This document shows positions 1-9,173 of a DNA stretch of 50,378 nucleotides, one piece after another. The stretch is from assembly GCA_016779165.1 (NCBI GenBank), contig JADHOE010000006.1:1-50378 (forward strand), read 5' to 3'. The DNA comes from Candidatus Margulisiibacteriota bacterium. GTDB taxonomy: Bacteria; Margulisbacteria; Marinamargulisbacteria; UBA817. Numbering within the stretch: the first letter of the stretch is position 1; every line of letters starts with the position of its first letter. The position numbers were made by a program, and so were the translations under genes. The notes under the pieces were generated by a model, which saw nothing but the letters and a program-made list of their open reading frames with translations, did no database searches and had not been told where the DNA came from.

Positions 1-195
1 GTGCCATGCCTATTTTTTGGTATTTTGGGCGTTTTTGACGATAAATCACTAACATTAGACAGTGTTAAGGCTGTATGTTGATGACATTTAGACAAACCTT
101 GAACACACTTTAAATCGTTTACAGGTTAATGGGGCAGTTAAGATAATTTAAACCAATTTTGCAACGATTGATATCAATATTTTTAAAAACATATC

Positions 196-208
196 GATAA
201 TTGGGGCA
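196..208 (+). promoter_or_regulatory. Candidate leaderless promoter of the coiled-coil gene
   Basis: GATAAT at 196-201 is followed by exactly six bases and then the ATG at 208. No Shine-Dalgarno sequence and no clear -35 are seen. A perfect 12-base palindrome, ATTGATATCAAT, lies just upstream at 167-178 and could be an operator. The rest of 1-207 holds nothing I recognise. Confidence 0.4.
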
Positions 209-1818
209 TGCCCCCAAAACATGACAACCACACTCTTGAAGACAGGCACCTTCGCCACACCATTATTAAACTTCGGGAAGAACTAGAAAAAAGCATTATT
301 AGCAAAGAAAAAGACATTCAAGCTGCTGTAAATAACGACCAAATGACCATTCGTCAATTGGAAAAAACCATTCAAGAATTGCGTGTTCAAAATGAAAAAA
401 ACCGCATTGGTGAAGAAGAACGCATTCAAAAGGCCGTGGCAAGTGTATCTGTCGAAAACCGTTACCTGGAAAAAAATGTGCAATCACTGCGTGATGAATT
501 GGAAAAAGAACAAGCTGAACAAAGCACGCGCATTCAAAAAGCCGTGGCGAATGCCAACATTGAAATCAAGCACCTAAAAGGGAACGTCCAAAGCCTGCGC
601 GATGAACTGGAAAAACAACAAATTGGCGAAGAAACTCGAATTCAAAAAGCCGTGGCCGATGCCAATATTGAAATCAAGCACCTTCGCAATAATGTACAGA
701 GCCTACGCGACGAACTGGAAAAACAACAAATTGGTGAAGAAGAACGCGTTCAAAAAGCGGTGGCTGATGCTCACATTGAAATCAAGCATCTTAAGGGCAA
801 CGTCCAAAGCCTGCGCGATGAACTGGAAAAACAACAAATTGGCGAAGAAGAACGAATTCAACGCGCGGTGGTAGACGCCAACATTGAAATCAAGCACCTA
901 AAGCGCAATGTGCAGAGCCTGCGCGATGAACTGGAAAAACAACAAATTGGCGAAGAAGAACGCATTCAAAAAGCCGTGGCCGATGCGCACATTGAAATTA
1001 AACATCTAAAAAGCAACGTTCAGAGCCTACGTGACACTTTGGAAAAACAACAAATTGGTGAAGAAGAACGAATTCAACGTGCGGTGGTGGATGCCAATAT
1101 TGAAATCAAGCACTTAAAGCGCAATGTGCAGAGCCTACGCGATGAACTGGAAAAGCAAACCATTGCCGAAGAAACCAAGATACAAAAAGCGGTTGTGGAT
1201 GCTCATATTGAAATCAAACACCTGCAAAGCAACGTGCAAACCTTACGAAACGAGCTAGAAAAACAGCAAATTGCCGAAGAAACCAATGTTCAAAAAGCCG
1301 TGGCTGATGCTGCCATTGAAATACGCTACCTGCAAAAGAACGTGCAATCATTGCGCGATGAACTACAAAAGCAGCAAATGGGTGAGGAGGACCGCATTCA
1401 GAAATGCACGGTGGATGCCGCCATTGAAATCAAACACCTGAAAGGCAATGTGCAATCGCTTCGGGATGCACTAGAAAAGCAACAGATCACCGAAGAAACC
1501 AAAATCCAAAAAGCCATTGCGGATACTACCATTGAAAACAAGCACCTGCAAAAAAATGTGCAATCGCTACGTGCTGAACTTGAAAAAGACCAGCATGAAT
1601 CACTAAAACAAATAGAGGAACTAACACGCATTGAGGAATTGAAACGAAAAGAGCTGGAAACAACCATTCAAGAGTTGCGCGAAAAAATTAGTGGCCAAAT
1701 TGTTAAAATGGATGACATGGCCAACAAACACACCTTGGAATGCGACCACATTCGGGTTCACTTTAAGGAAACCATTGAACAACTGCGCCGAAAATTGGAC
1801 CACAATTCACCCTCTTAA
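208..1818 (+). CDS. Coiled-coil protein of 14 tandem 36-residue repeats
   Basis: This 536-residue protein of unknown function is repeat from end to end. Residues 18-521 divide into 14 consecutive units of exactly 36 residues with no indels, followed by a 15-residue partial unit. The consensus unit starts NVQSLRDELEKQQIGEE and ends IEIKHLK. Hydrophobic positions follow a mixed heptad/hendecad pattern (about 7+11+11+7), so one unit fits ten turns of 3.6 residues. There is no signal peptide, membrane segment or catalytic motif, and the composition is rich in Glu, Lys and Gln. The outer repeats (first two and last two) are diverged; the middle ones are nearly identical at DNA level with a 108-bp period, suggesting tandem duplication. 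A structural filament or scaffold is inferred. The start is placed by the -10 hexamer six bases upstream. Confidence 0.85.
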   Translation: MPPKHDNHTLEDRHLRHTIIKLREELEKSIISKEKDIQAAVNNDQMTIRQLEKTIQELRVQNEKNRIGEEERIQKAVASVSVENRYLEKNVQSLRDELEKEQAEQSTRIQKAVANANIEIKHLKGNVQSLRDELEKQQIGEETRIQKAVADANIEIKHLRNNVQSLRDELEKQQIGEEERVQKAVADAHIEIKHLKGNVQSLRDELEKQQIGEEERIQRAVVDANIEIKHLKRNVQSLRDELEKQQIGEEERIQKAVADAHIEIKHLKSNVQSLRDTLEKQQIGEEERIQRAVVDANIEIKHLKRNVQSLRDELEKQTIAEETKIQKAVVDAHIEIKHLQSNVQTLRNELEKQQIAEETNVQKAVADAAIEIRYLQKNVQSLRDELQKQQMGEEDRIQKCTVDAAIEIKHLKGNVQSLRDALEKQQITEETKIQKAIADTTIENKHLQKNVQSLRAELEKDQHESLKQIEELTRIEELKRKELETTIQELREKISGQIVKMDDMANKHTLECDHIRVHFKETIEQLRRKLDHNSPS

Positions 1819-1933
1819 GGGCCATCAATACTGTTTTTTTGAATCATCGGTTCCTTGTAGCCGCCCATTATATATTTGTTTATGGGTTAAAATTCAACAT
1901 CATTTGTATTTAAAAACTTATATTTACCTGACG

Positions 1934-2452
1934 TCAAATTGAATTCCATGTGTTAAAGGTAAATTTCACCGTATCAAGGGTTTTATTATAATTGGTTGTA
2001 TAACTGCAACGGCTTTGTTCAGTTCCAAAACTAACCTTTGGAAGCAAATTAACCTGATTGCCATCTTTATCAAGCACCCTAAACTGGTCATCCGTCAATT
2101 GAAGGGTTTGATTTGGTGCCAACGCATAACTGGTAATAATCGAATCATAATCTACAATATAGTTTGTAGCAGAGTCTTCAATTTCTGTATCGTTTTTATC
2201 CAAAAGCCAAATATTCCCAGAAACCTGGCTTGAATTATGGGGATACCCATAATCACTGGCCATAAATTCATGATTTGAATTTAACCCAGTGTATGCAATG
2301 CTGGTTTTTCCCCCAGTAGAATTAACAACTTTAGAGCCATATTCAAATGATTTTAAACTGGAATCGAACTTTGAAAAATCCAAGGTTCCGGCAATTAAAT
2401 GAATTGGCAGTACCATAAGCGTCGCAATTAAAATTACTCGGATATTACTCAC
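1934..2452 (-). CDS. Hypothetical secreted protein
   Basis: A 172-residue protein I do not recognise. Residues 1-22 form a good signal peptide: a short n-region, the hydrophobic run VILIATLMVLPIHLIAG, then a mature chain starting near TLDF. The mature part is rich in Asn, Ser, Thr and Tyr with few charged clusters, as in small beta-rich periplasmic or surface proteins; it has one Cys. The start is GTG, and its first bases overlap the stop codon of the upstream 50-residue lipoprotein (GTGAGTAA, 8 nt), so the two are probably co-translated. An ATG at residue 13 is possible but would destroy most of the signal peptide. Confidence 0.65.
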   Translation of the reverse strand: MSNIRVILIATLMVLPIHLIAGTLDFSKFDSSLKSFEYGSKVVNSTGGKTSIAYTGLNSNHEFMASDYGYPHNSSQVSGNIWLLDKNDTEIEDSATNYIVDYDSIITSYALAPNQTLQLTDDQFRVLDKDGNQVNLLPKVSFGTEQSRCSYTTNYNKTLDTVKFTFNTWNSI

Positions 2453-2597
2453 TTAAAGGGGGCCCCACGATATGATTGGACAATGACTTTAAGGCAGCCT
2501 TTTCATCGGCGGCACGTTCCTGGCTTGTCATACCATTTGAGCTACCACAACCAACCATTGTCAAAACAATTACCAATAATAAGCCCATTTTTTTCAT
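2445..2597 (-). CDS. Small lipoprotein, 50 residues
   Basis: A short gene starting ATG AAA AAA ATG GGC. The product has a lipoprotein signal peptide: two lysines, the hydrophobic stretch GLLLVIVLTMVG, then the lipobox Cys at residue 17 followed by GSS. The 33-residue mature tail is polar (QERAADEKAALKSLSNHI) and probably helical. A GGAG Shine-Dalgarno lies 7 bases before the ATG, in contrast to the leaderless genes elsewhere in the window. The stop overlaps the GTG of the downstream secreted protein. Function is unknown; the pair may form a small envelope module processed by the LspA encoded at 10.5-11 kb. Confidence 0.7.
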   Translation of the reverse strand: MKKMGLLLVIVLTMVGCGSSNGMTSQERAADEKAALKSLSNHIVGPPLSE

Positions 2598-2674
2598 AGC
2601 AACTCCAATCAAAAATTATTAACACATAAAACAACTACTGTTTAGGGCGCAGTCATTTTTACCCATCGCCAATC

Positions 2675-2729
2675 GGTTGTTTAAAACAGCCACAAACCAT
2701 ACCAAATGGGTAAAGCCTGACCCCATTTG
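2675..2729. repeat. Two adjacent hairpins between divergent genes
   Basis: An 8-bp perfect inverted repeat, CAAATGGG (2703-2710) and CCCATTTG (2722-2729) with an 11-base loop, follows a second inverted repeat at 2675-2691 (GGTTGTTT/AAACAGCC, one G-T pair, minimal loop). No T-run follows either, so they are not intrinsic terminators. They sit in the divergent region before the cyclase gene. The right arm reads GCCTGACCCC, a motif reminiscent of REP elements, but I see no second copy in the window. Confidence 0.35.
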
Positions 2730-2775
2730 ATCGACACTAATATTACATCCAAAGCAATGATAAGGACGTGGTGCC

Positions 2776-5067
2776 ATGAATAAACAACAATCCCAGCAAT
2801 TTTCTGAGTTATTATTAAAGTTGACCAATGAGTTGGCCGTATCAACCACATTGGACGAAGCGCTGGAGCGGCTGGTTGAAATCACCACCACCACCATTGA
2901 TGCCGACCGAGGCACCATTTTTTTAAACGATGAACGTACCGGTGAATTGTATTCACGGGTGGCCCAAGGCAACTTTCGACGAGAAATTCGCATGTTAAAT
3001 AATCGTGGGGTGGCCGGTTGGTCGTTTATGAACAATGAAAGTGTAATCATTAAAGATGCCTATAAAGACAAGCGATTCAACAAAGATGTGGATGAAAGCA
3101 CTGGATACACCACGAAAAACATGATCTGTTGCCCAATATTTTCACTCAAAGGTGAAAAAATTGGTGTGGCTCAAATATTAAACAAAAACAAAGGCAGTTT
3201 TTCTAAGAATGACCTTGAGGTATTGGAGACCATGACGCGCCAAGCTGCCACCACATTGCAAAACAACGTGATCATTGAGGAAATTGAAGCCTCCCGAAAG
3301 CAAGAATTGGAGTTTTTGGATGTGGTGTCAAAAGTATCATCGGAACTTGAAATTGGCCCCCTGTTGCAAAAAATAATGGAAACCATCACCAAAATGCTGG
3401 ATGCCGACCGATCAACATTATTTATTAACGATGAAAAAACCAATGAACTGTTTACTGAAATTGGCCAAGGCCTGGGAAAAACCTCCATCCGATTCCCAAA
3501 TTCGGTGGGCATCGCTGGCTCGGTATTTGCCACAGGAAAGTCCATCAATATTCCCCATGCCTATGCTGATTTGCGATTCAACCCAAGTTTCGATAAACAG
3601 ACTGGCTTTTTTACCCAATCCATTCTGTGCATGCCTGTACGGAATAAAACCGGAAAAATTATTGGCGTCACCCAAGTCCTCAACAAGCGAGGGGGAACGT
3701 TTAATAAAGAAGACGAAGCACGCCTGGAAGCGTTTACATCGCAGATTTCCGTGGGCATTGAGAATGCCAAATTGTTTGACGATGTTCAGAACATGAAAAA
3801 CTACACCGAAAGCATTTTGGCTAGCATGAAGAACTCCGTCATCACCATCAACGAAGATGGCATAATTACCACATGCAACCGGGCTGGGCTACATTTAATG
3901 AAACTTCGAAAATCGGAAGTTCTTGGCAAGCATATTAACGAAATATTGGTGGATGACAATGCATGGATTGTTGAAAAATGCGATGACCTGGAAACACCAG
4001 AAGATGAAGATGACCTGGAAGAAAAAAATAACTTACCCAAGTACCGGGACCTGGAATTTTTGGATACCGAACTTCATTTTAACAACGACAAAGTATCCGC
4101 CAACATTACCATTTACCCACTCATTACCGAAAAAGACCACGAAGAACACAAGGTTGGATCCATGGTCATGATTGAAAACATTAGCGATGAAAAACGAATG
4201 AAGTCCACCATGTCACGGTACATGAACCCAGAACTTGCTGAGCAATTGTTGGATGGTGGCGATGACATGCTGGGTGGCAAGCAAAGCGTTGGCACGGTTC
4301 TGTTTTCAGATGTTCGAAGCTTTACCACCATTACCGAGGCCCTTGGTGCGCAAGGCACCGTTGCCTTACTGAACGAATACTTCACCGTGATGGTGGATTG
4401 CATACAAAAAGAAGAAGGCATGCTCGACAAGTTCATTGGTGATGCCATGATGGCCATTTTTGGTACCCCCATTGCCCATGATGATGACCCCGACAGAGGG
4501 GTTCGAGCTGCCATCGACATGATGGTTAAATTAAATGAGTTTAATGCCCCACGAAAAAAGGCAGGTCAACTCTGCATTGACCATGGCATGGGTCTAAACA
4601 CAGATTCCATTGTATCGGGAAACATTGGGTCACCAAAACGAATGGACTATACCGTCATTGGAGACGGGGTTAATCTAGCGGCCAGGTTAGAGAGCGCTTG
4701 CAAGCAATATGGGGCCCGCATTTTAATTTCTGAATTTACATTTAATGCCCTAAAAGCCACATACAAAACCCGTGAAATAGATAAAGTTATCGTAAAAGGA
4801 AAAACCGAACCCGTTGGTGTTTACGAAGTCTTGGATTACCATACCCCCGAAACATTCCCAAATATGGTGGATGCACTGGGTATCTTTAACCAAGGGTTTG
4901 AACTTTATAAAGAAGGAAACTGGGATAAAGCCATCAAGCAATTTAAAGGTGTACTTAAAGCCAACCCAGATGATGTTGCAGCCAGCATGTACATTGAACG
5001 CTGTGACATTCTTAAAAAACAGAAACCAAAAAAATGGGATGGGGTTTGGGTAATGACCTCAAAGTAA
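2776..5067 (+). CDS. GAF-GAF-PAS class III adenylate cyclase
   Basis: A 763-residue signalling enzyme predicted to convert ATP to cAMP. Visible order: GAF 1 (about 20-165), GAF 2 (about 185-335), a PAS-like domain (about 345-475) with an acidic insert near 403-417, the cyclase homology domain (about 500-690) and a C-terminal TPR-like segment (about 700-745). Catalytic residues are present: metal-binding D512 (LFSDVRSF) and D556 (KFIGDAMMAIFG), base-selecting K552 and T626 (DYTVIGD), and transition-state N633 and R637 (NLAARLE). Lys/Thr is the bacterial class IIIb adenylate-type pair, so cAMP is more likely than cGMP. There is no membrane segment, so it should be a cytosolic sensor of small ligands such as cyclic nucleotides. 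The start has an AAGGA ribosome site. Its last 9 bases overlap the convergent pth gene. Confidence 0.9.
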   Translation: MNKQQSQQFSELLLKLTNELAVSTTLDEALERLVEITTTTIDADRGTIFLNDERTGELYSRVAQGNFRREIRMLNNRGVAGWSFMNNESVIIKDAYKDKRFNKDVDESTGYTTKNMICCPIFSLKGEKIGVAQILNKNKGSFSKNDLEVLETMTRQAATTLQNNVIIEEIEASRKQELEFLDVVSKVSSELEIGPLLQKIMETITKMLDADRSTLFINDEKTNELFTEIGQGLGKTSIRFPNSVGIAGSVFATGKSINIPHAYADLRFNPSFDKQTGFFTQSILCMPVRNKTGKIIGVTQVLNKRGGTFNKEDEARLEAFTSQISVGIENAKLFDDVQNMKNYTESILASMKNSVITINEDGIITTCNRAGLHLMKLRKSEVLGKHINEILVDDNAWIVEKCDDLETPEDEDDLEEKNNLPKYRDLEFLDTELHFNNDKVSANITIYPLITEKDHEEHKVGSMVMIENISDEKRMKSTMSRYMNPELAEQLLDGGDDMLGGKQSVGTVLFSDVRSFTTITEALGAQGTVALLNEYFTVMVDCIQKEEGMLDKFIGDAMMAIFGTPIAHDDDPDRGVRAAIDMMVKLNEFNAPRKKAGQLCIDHGMGLNTDSIVSGNIGSPKRMDYTVIGDGVNLAARLESACKQYGARILISEFTFNALKATYKTREIDKVIVKGKTEPVGVYEVLDYHTPETFPNMVDALGIFNQGFELYKEGNWDKAIKQFKGVLKANPDDVAASMYIERCDILKKQKPKKWDGVWVMTSK

Positions 5068-5643
5068 AAAGTCAACCGGGTTCAGGCGATTCATCATAAC
5101 GTCAACCGGATCGGTGATGTGGGTCATCACACCCTTGGCCACCCGTTCAAGCATCCCAGGCAAGGCCTGTTGCTCGGTGGCATTGAATCGCTGCAACACC
5201 ACATCTTTGGCATCCATAAACTCTGGCTTTGGGCCAATGCCCAAACGCAAACGAATAAAATCATGGGTATTCAACTGCTGAATAATTGACTTCATGCCAT
5301 TGTGCGTGCCTGCCCCACCCTTTAACCGAAGCCTTACCCTGCCAAACGGAATGTCTAAATCATCCGTCACCACACAAATATTATTGGGTGTTAGTTTGTA
5401 GTAATTCATCACGGCAACCACAGCGTCTCCCGATAAATTCATATAGGTTTGGGGCTTAATGGCCAAGATACGTGCCCCATTGTGCATAATCTGATACACA
5501 TGCGACTTTAGGGTCGCTTTTTTTTGTTGGTCACCACCCGTGCATCGTAACAATGCATGAATAAACTTAAAGCCAATGTTATGCCGAGTATCAACGTAGG
5601 CATCGCCTGGGTTTCCCAACCCAACCACTAACTGAATGCTCAC
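5059..5643 (-). CDS. pth: Peptidyl-tRNA hydrolase
   Basis: Releases tRNA from peptidyl-tRNAs dropped by stalled ribosomes; cytosolic and usually essential. The 194-residue length is normal for the family. Signature residues are in place: GLGNPG (8-13), N11, catalytic H21 in TRHNIGF, N69 in QTYMNLSG, the Asp in VTDDLDIPFG (94-95), and HNGMKSI. It starts with GTG, and the upstream hom stop codon overlaps it by one base (TAGTG), so translation is likely coupled. The 3' end overlaps the convergent cyclase gene by 9 bases. Confidence 0.96.
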   Translation of the reverse strand: MSIQLVVGLGNPGDAYVDTRHNIGFKFIHALLRCTGGDQQKKATLKSHVYQIMHNGARILAIKPQTYMNLSGDAVVAVMNYYKLTPNNICVVTDDLDIPFGRVRLRLKGGAGTHNGMKSIIQQLNTHDFIRLRLGIGPKPEFMDAKDVVLQRFNATEQQALPGMLERVAKGVMTHITDPVDVMMNRLNPVDFLL

Positions 5644-6938
5644 TAAAGCCCCACGCGAATAACGGCATCAATGGCGTGAACAACACTCAAGCCCTTGAGT
5701 TTTTGTTTAAATGAATTGAACGCTGATTCTGCCACTTGGCTGGTTAGAATAACCACGGTGGCCGTATTGTTCAACCGTTCTTTTTGAATTAATTTTGAAA
5801 TGTTAATGCTAGCGTCGGAACAGGTATTGGTGATTTTTTCCAATGCACCAGGCTCATCAGAAACCGATAACCGAATGTAAAATTCTGTCTGGTTATCGTC
5901 AATGCTTAGAACGGGGCAGGTACCCAATGATGTCTCTAAATGCCGACGCGAAAGCTGTGCCTTAATGTCAAATGCTATATCCAAAATATCCGACATAACC
6001 GCGGAGCCCGTGGGGAGACTTCCCGCTCCCTTTCCGTAGATCATGGACTCACCGACCATATTACCCATGGAAAAAATGGCATTAAATTCATTGCGCACCA
6101 TTGCCAAGGGATGGTCGACAGGAATGGCCGTTGGGTAAACGGCAGCAAATACCTTATCCATTACTCGGGTTGCTTTTGCAATGAGCTTTACCCGAAACCC
6201 CATATCGTTTAAGTATTGAATGTCTGTTAATTGAATGGCATCAATGCCCTGGTAAAACACATCGTCAATTTGAATGTCGAGCTTTAAGGCAACCGCCGTT
6301 AAAATAACAATCTTATATGCAGCATCAAGGCCAGACACATCGGCCGTCGGGTCTGCCTCTGCAAATCCAAGGGCTTGGGCATCTTTAAGCACCGTGTCAA
6401 ATGCCTGCTGGTCTTCAAACAATTTGGTTAAAATATAATTGGTTGTGCCATTTAATATGCCATACACTGACTGCATTTGATTGGCTGAATACCCCACTTT
6501 AAACGATTTAATAATGGGAATACCACCACCAACCGATGCCTCAAATAAAATATCCACATCATGTTGCTTGGCTAGCTCAAAAAATGTTTTTTTATGCTTG
6601 GCAATCAATTCTTTATTGGCCGTCACCACATGTTTTTTGTGGCTTAATGCTTGAACAATGTAATCGTATGCGGGATCTTCACCGCCAATGACTTCCACCA
6701 CAATGTCAATGTCAGGGTCAGTAAATATGTCGTTGGGGTTATTGGTTAGGGTTTCCGTCTGAACAAGATGCTTGTATTTTTCAGGGGTTCGCACGCAAAT
6801 GGTTTTTATGTTTACCGATTGACCACCCAAACGCTGGGCAATCATGGCTTGGTTGGTATTCACAATTTCGTGAACCCCCTGGCCAACGTTGCCAAATCCA
6901 ATCAATCCCAATGTAATGGCGGGTTTCGATGCTGTCAT
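5643..6938 (-). CDS. hom: Homoserine dehydrogenase
   Basis: Reduces aspartate semialdehyde to homoserine, the branch step toward threonine, methionine and isoleucine. The 431-residue protein has the Rossmann motif GFGNVG (14-19), the catalytic homoserine-DH domain with NKELIAKH and GILNGTTNYIL, and a C-terminal ACT domain (about 350-431) for amino-acid feedback. This is the monofunctional form without an aspartate kinase; a separate lysC lies at 37.4 kb. It sits 72 bases downstream of ftsK and is joined to pth by TAGTG. An AGG precedes the ATG at close spacing. Confidence 0.95.
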   Translation of the reverse strand: MTASKPAITLGLIGFGNVGQGVHEIVNTNQAMIAQRLGGQSVNIKTICVRTPEKYKHLVQTETLTNNPNDIFTDPDIDIVVEVIGGEDPAYDYIVQALSHKKHVVTANKELIAKHKKTFFELAKQHDVDILFEASVGGGIPIIKSFKVGYSANQMQSVYGILNGTTNYILTKLFEDQQAFDTVLKDAQALGFAEADPTADVSGLDAAYKIVILTAVALKLDIQIDDVFYQGIDAIQLTDIQYLNDMGFRVKLIAKATRVMDKVFAAVYPTAIPVDHPLAMVRNEFNAIFSMGNMVGESMIYGKGAGSLPTGSAVMSDILDIAFDIKAQLSRRHLETSLGTCPVLSIDDNQTEFYIRLSVSDEPGALEKITNTCSDASINISKLIQKERLNNTATVVILTSQVAESAFNSFKQKLKGLSVVHAIDAVIRVGL

Positions 6939-7010
6939 TGCCTAAAAGTATACCAAACTTTGGTTCCGCAAAAAAGAGCATCAGCCCCTATGGCACCGGA
7001 ATTGACCACA

Positions 7011-9173
7011 CTACCCAGGCAATATGGTGCGTGTTTTTGATTCGCCATCGTAGCCAGAAATAACGCCCGCCTCTTCCAGCTCATCCATTAAACGCGCCGC
7101 GCGATTGTACCCAATGCGTAGTTTTCGCTGCAAATAAGACGTGGATGCGTACTGGGTGGATTGAATCATGGCTTTGGCCTGCTCAAACAATTCATCTTTA
7201 TCGGATGCAGGTTCGGTGTTGTCATCAGATGGCTCATCCACCTCGACTGCCATTATGTCATTTTCATAGTCCGGTGGCGCTTGATTTTTAATAAAATTCA
7301 CCACATCATTCACTTCTTTTTCAGATACAAATACCCCTTGCACTCGGTCTGGCTTTACAGACCCGGTTGGCATGTACAACATGTCACCACGGCCCAATAA
7401 TTTTTCTGCACCGGCAATATCAAGCACTGTTCGTGAATCAATCTGAGACTGAACCGCAAACGAAATTCGTGAAGGAATGTTGGCTTTAATCAAACCCGTC
7501 ACCACATTCACACTTGGCCGCTGGGTTGCAATGACCAAATGAATGCCGGTGGCGCGTGCCATTTGAGCCAGGCGACAAATTGTATTTTCCACCTCTTGGG
7601 ATGCCACCATCATTAAGTCAGCAAATTCATCAATCACAACCACAATGTATGGTATTGGAGCAAGTGCAGCATCATCCGATGCTTTTGCTAAGGCATTAAA
7701 ACCTGCCAAATCTTTAACCCCATGGGTGGTGAACAACTCGTATCGCCGCTCCATTTCTACCAATGCCCACTGCTTAAGTGTTGCCGCTGCCCGATGCGGG
7801 TTGGTAACAACAGGCGCCAATAAATGTGGAATATCCGCATACAAACTAAGCTCTACTTTTTTAGGGTCAATCATTAAAAACTTTACCTCATCGGGTGTTG
7901 CCTTCATTAAAATGGATACAATAATGGCATTCACACACACACTTTTTCCTGACCCTGTTGATCCTGCCACTAAAATATGTGGCATTTTATTTAAGTTCAT
8001 CACCACACCTTCACCGGTAATTCGCTGGCCCAAAATGCACTCCAAGGGGTACCTGGCATCAAAAAATGTTTTGGGGTCAATAATGGTTCTTAAATTTAAT
8101 GGAGCAATGTGCGCATTTGGCACCTCAATTCCTATCAGGGCTTTTCCAGGGATTGGTGCCTCAATACGAACCGTTGGAACCGCCAGCTTTAAGGCAATAT
8201 CCTGGCTAAGATTGGTAATTTTACTAATCTTTACCCCCTCACCGGGTTGAAGCTCAAACCGACTTACCGAGGGGCCAATCGTAATGTGCACCACGGTTGC
8301 GCGAACATTAAAGCTTTCCAATGCCATCTCCAATACATGGGACTTTTCTCGCATGTCGGTTTCCATTTGTTTGGCATTTGATTGGCGCGGTTTTGCCAAC
8401 AAATCCAAGGGGGGCAGAATATAGTGGCCGTTGCTTTCTTGCTGCTGGATGGGCATTGGGGCCACATTCACATCAATGTCTTGGGCATTTTTCACCTCTA
8501 TTTTTCGGTTCGGTAGTTTGGGTTCACTTAAATGCTTAAGCACCATGTCATCTTTTTTCTTTTTGATTTGAAAGCCCATTTTTTTTCGAACCTTCTTGGA
8601 CTGCTTGGTATAAAACAACGCGTGCTTCACGGCCACCCTTAATTGTTTGTTTTTCAATGGGTTCAGCCCCATGCGCACCCATTCCATAACCGTTGATACC
8701 GACACACGAAACAACATCACCCCAAATGTCACACTCAACGAAAAGCAAAGCAAACGCACCCCAAAGCCCCCAAAGATTTTGCTGCCAAAATAAATAAGGT
8801 TCCCACTAAGGGTCCATAGCTCCTCCCCATGCGCACTCACCAATTTATTAACAAATAATGAATCAATAAACGATAAGAAGAAAAGTAAAAACAAGCCCAA
8901 CTCAATGCAATACCTGCGAATGGGCCGCTGTGCATTGCCCAATAATGCAACCGATGCAACGACCAATAACCAGGGCAGTAACGGCAATGCGTCACCAAAC
9001 AATCGAATGGCGGTCATTTGCACAAGTCGGCCAAAGGGGCCCATCAAATGAACAAAGGAAATGGAAAAAAAGATCACTGCCGCAATGCATAACTGTGCAA
9101 TAAATAGCCCATCATGGGATTGTTTTGATGGGTATTTTGGCGACTTAGGCAATGATTTTTTTTTTCGAACCAT
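7011..9173 (-). CDS. ftsK: DNA translocase FtsK/SpoIIIE
   Basis: Membrane-anchored ATP-driven DNA pump that clears and sorts chromosomal DNA at the division septum. The 720-residue protein has a basic N-terminus, about four membrane helices (24-44, 62-79, 89-105, 138-157), a short basic linker, then the motor: alpha/beta domains with Walker A GSTGSGKS (404-411) and Walker B VVVIDEFADLMM, and a C-terminal winged-helix gamma domain (about 655-715, ending GVISGYDG) for reading polar DNA motifs. The linker is short compared with E. coli FtsK and resembles the SpoIIIE type. A TATAAT -10 lies 8 bases before the ATG. Confidence 0.96.
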   Translation of the reverse strand: MVRKKKSLPKSPKYPSKQSHDGLFIAQLCIAAVIFFSISFVHLMGPFGRLVQMTAIRLFGDALPLLPWLLVVASVALLGNAQRPIRRYCIELGLFLLFFLSFIDSLFVNKLVSAHGEELWTLSGNLIYFGSKIFGGFGVRLLCFSLSVTFGVMLFRVSVSTVMEWVRMGLNPLKNKQLRVAVKHALFYTKQSKKVRKKMGFQIKKKKDDMVLKHLSEPKLPNRKIEVKNAQDIDVNVAPMPIQQQESNGHYILPPLDLLAKPRQSNAKQMETDMREKSHVLEMALESFNVRATVVHITIGPSVSRFELQPGEGVKISKITNLSQDIALKLAVPTVRIEAPIPGKALIGIEVPNAHIAPLNLRTIIDPKTFFDARYPLECILGQRITGEGVVMNLNKMPHILVAGSTGSGKSVCVNAIIVSILMKATPDEVKFLMIDPKKVELSLYADIPHLLAPVVTNPHRAAATLKQWALVEMERRYELFTTHGVKDLAGFNALAKASDDAALAPIPYIVVVIDEFADLMMVASQEVENTICRLAQMARATGIHLVIATQRPSVNVVTGLIKANIPSRISFAVQSQIDSRTVLDIAGAEKLLGRGDMLYMPTGSVKPDRVQGVFVSEKEVNDVVNFIKNQAPPDYENDIMAVEVDEPSDDNTEPASDKDELFEQAKAMIQSTQYASTSYLQRKLRIGYNRAARLMDELEEAGVISGYDGESKTRTILPG

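Noticed and set aside
583-1560. 108-bp periodic DNA as a CRISPR or satellite array
   Set aside because: The period is in frame throughout and is explained by 36-residue protein repeats; no spacers.
383-1667. Several open frames on both strands within the coiled-coil gene
   Set aside because: They follow the 108-bp DNA periodicity of the repeat gene and are shadows of its biased codons.
1800-1840. Terminator after the coiled-coil gene (CCCT/AGGG and a T7 run)
   Set aside because: The stem is only 4 bp and the T-run is more than ten bases away.
4113-4520. 135-residue minus-strand frame inside the cyclase gene
   Set aside because: Antisense to conserved catalytic motifs, with no independent support.
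7645-8250. 201-residue open frame antisense to ftsK
   Set aside because: It lies wholly inside a conserved ftsK motor domain, has no recognisable motif and no ribosome site; open by codon bias of the sense gene.
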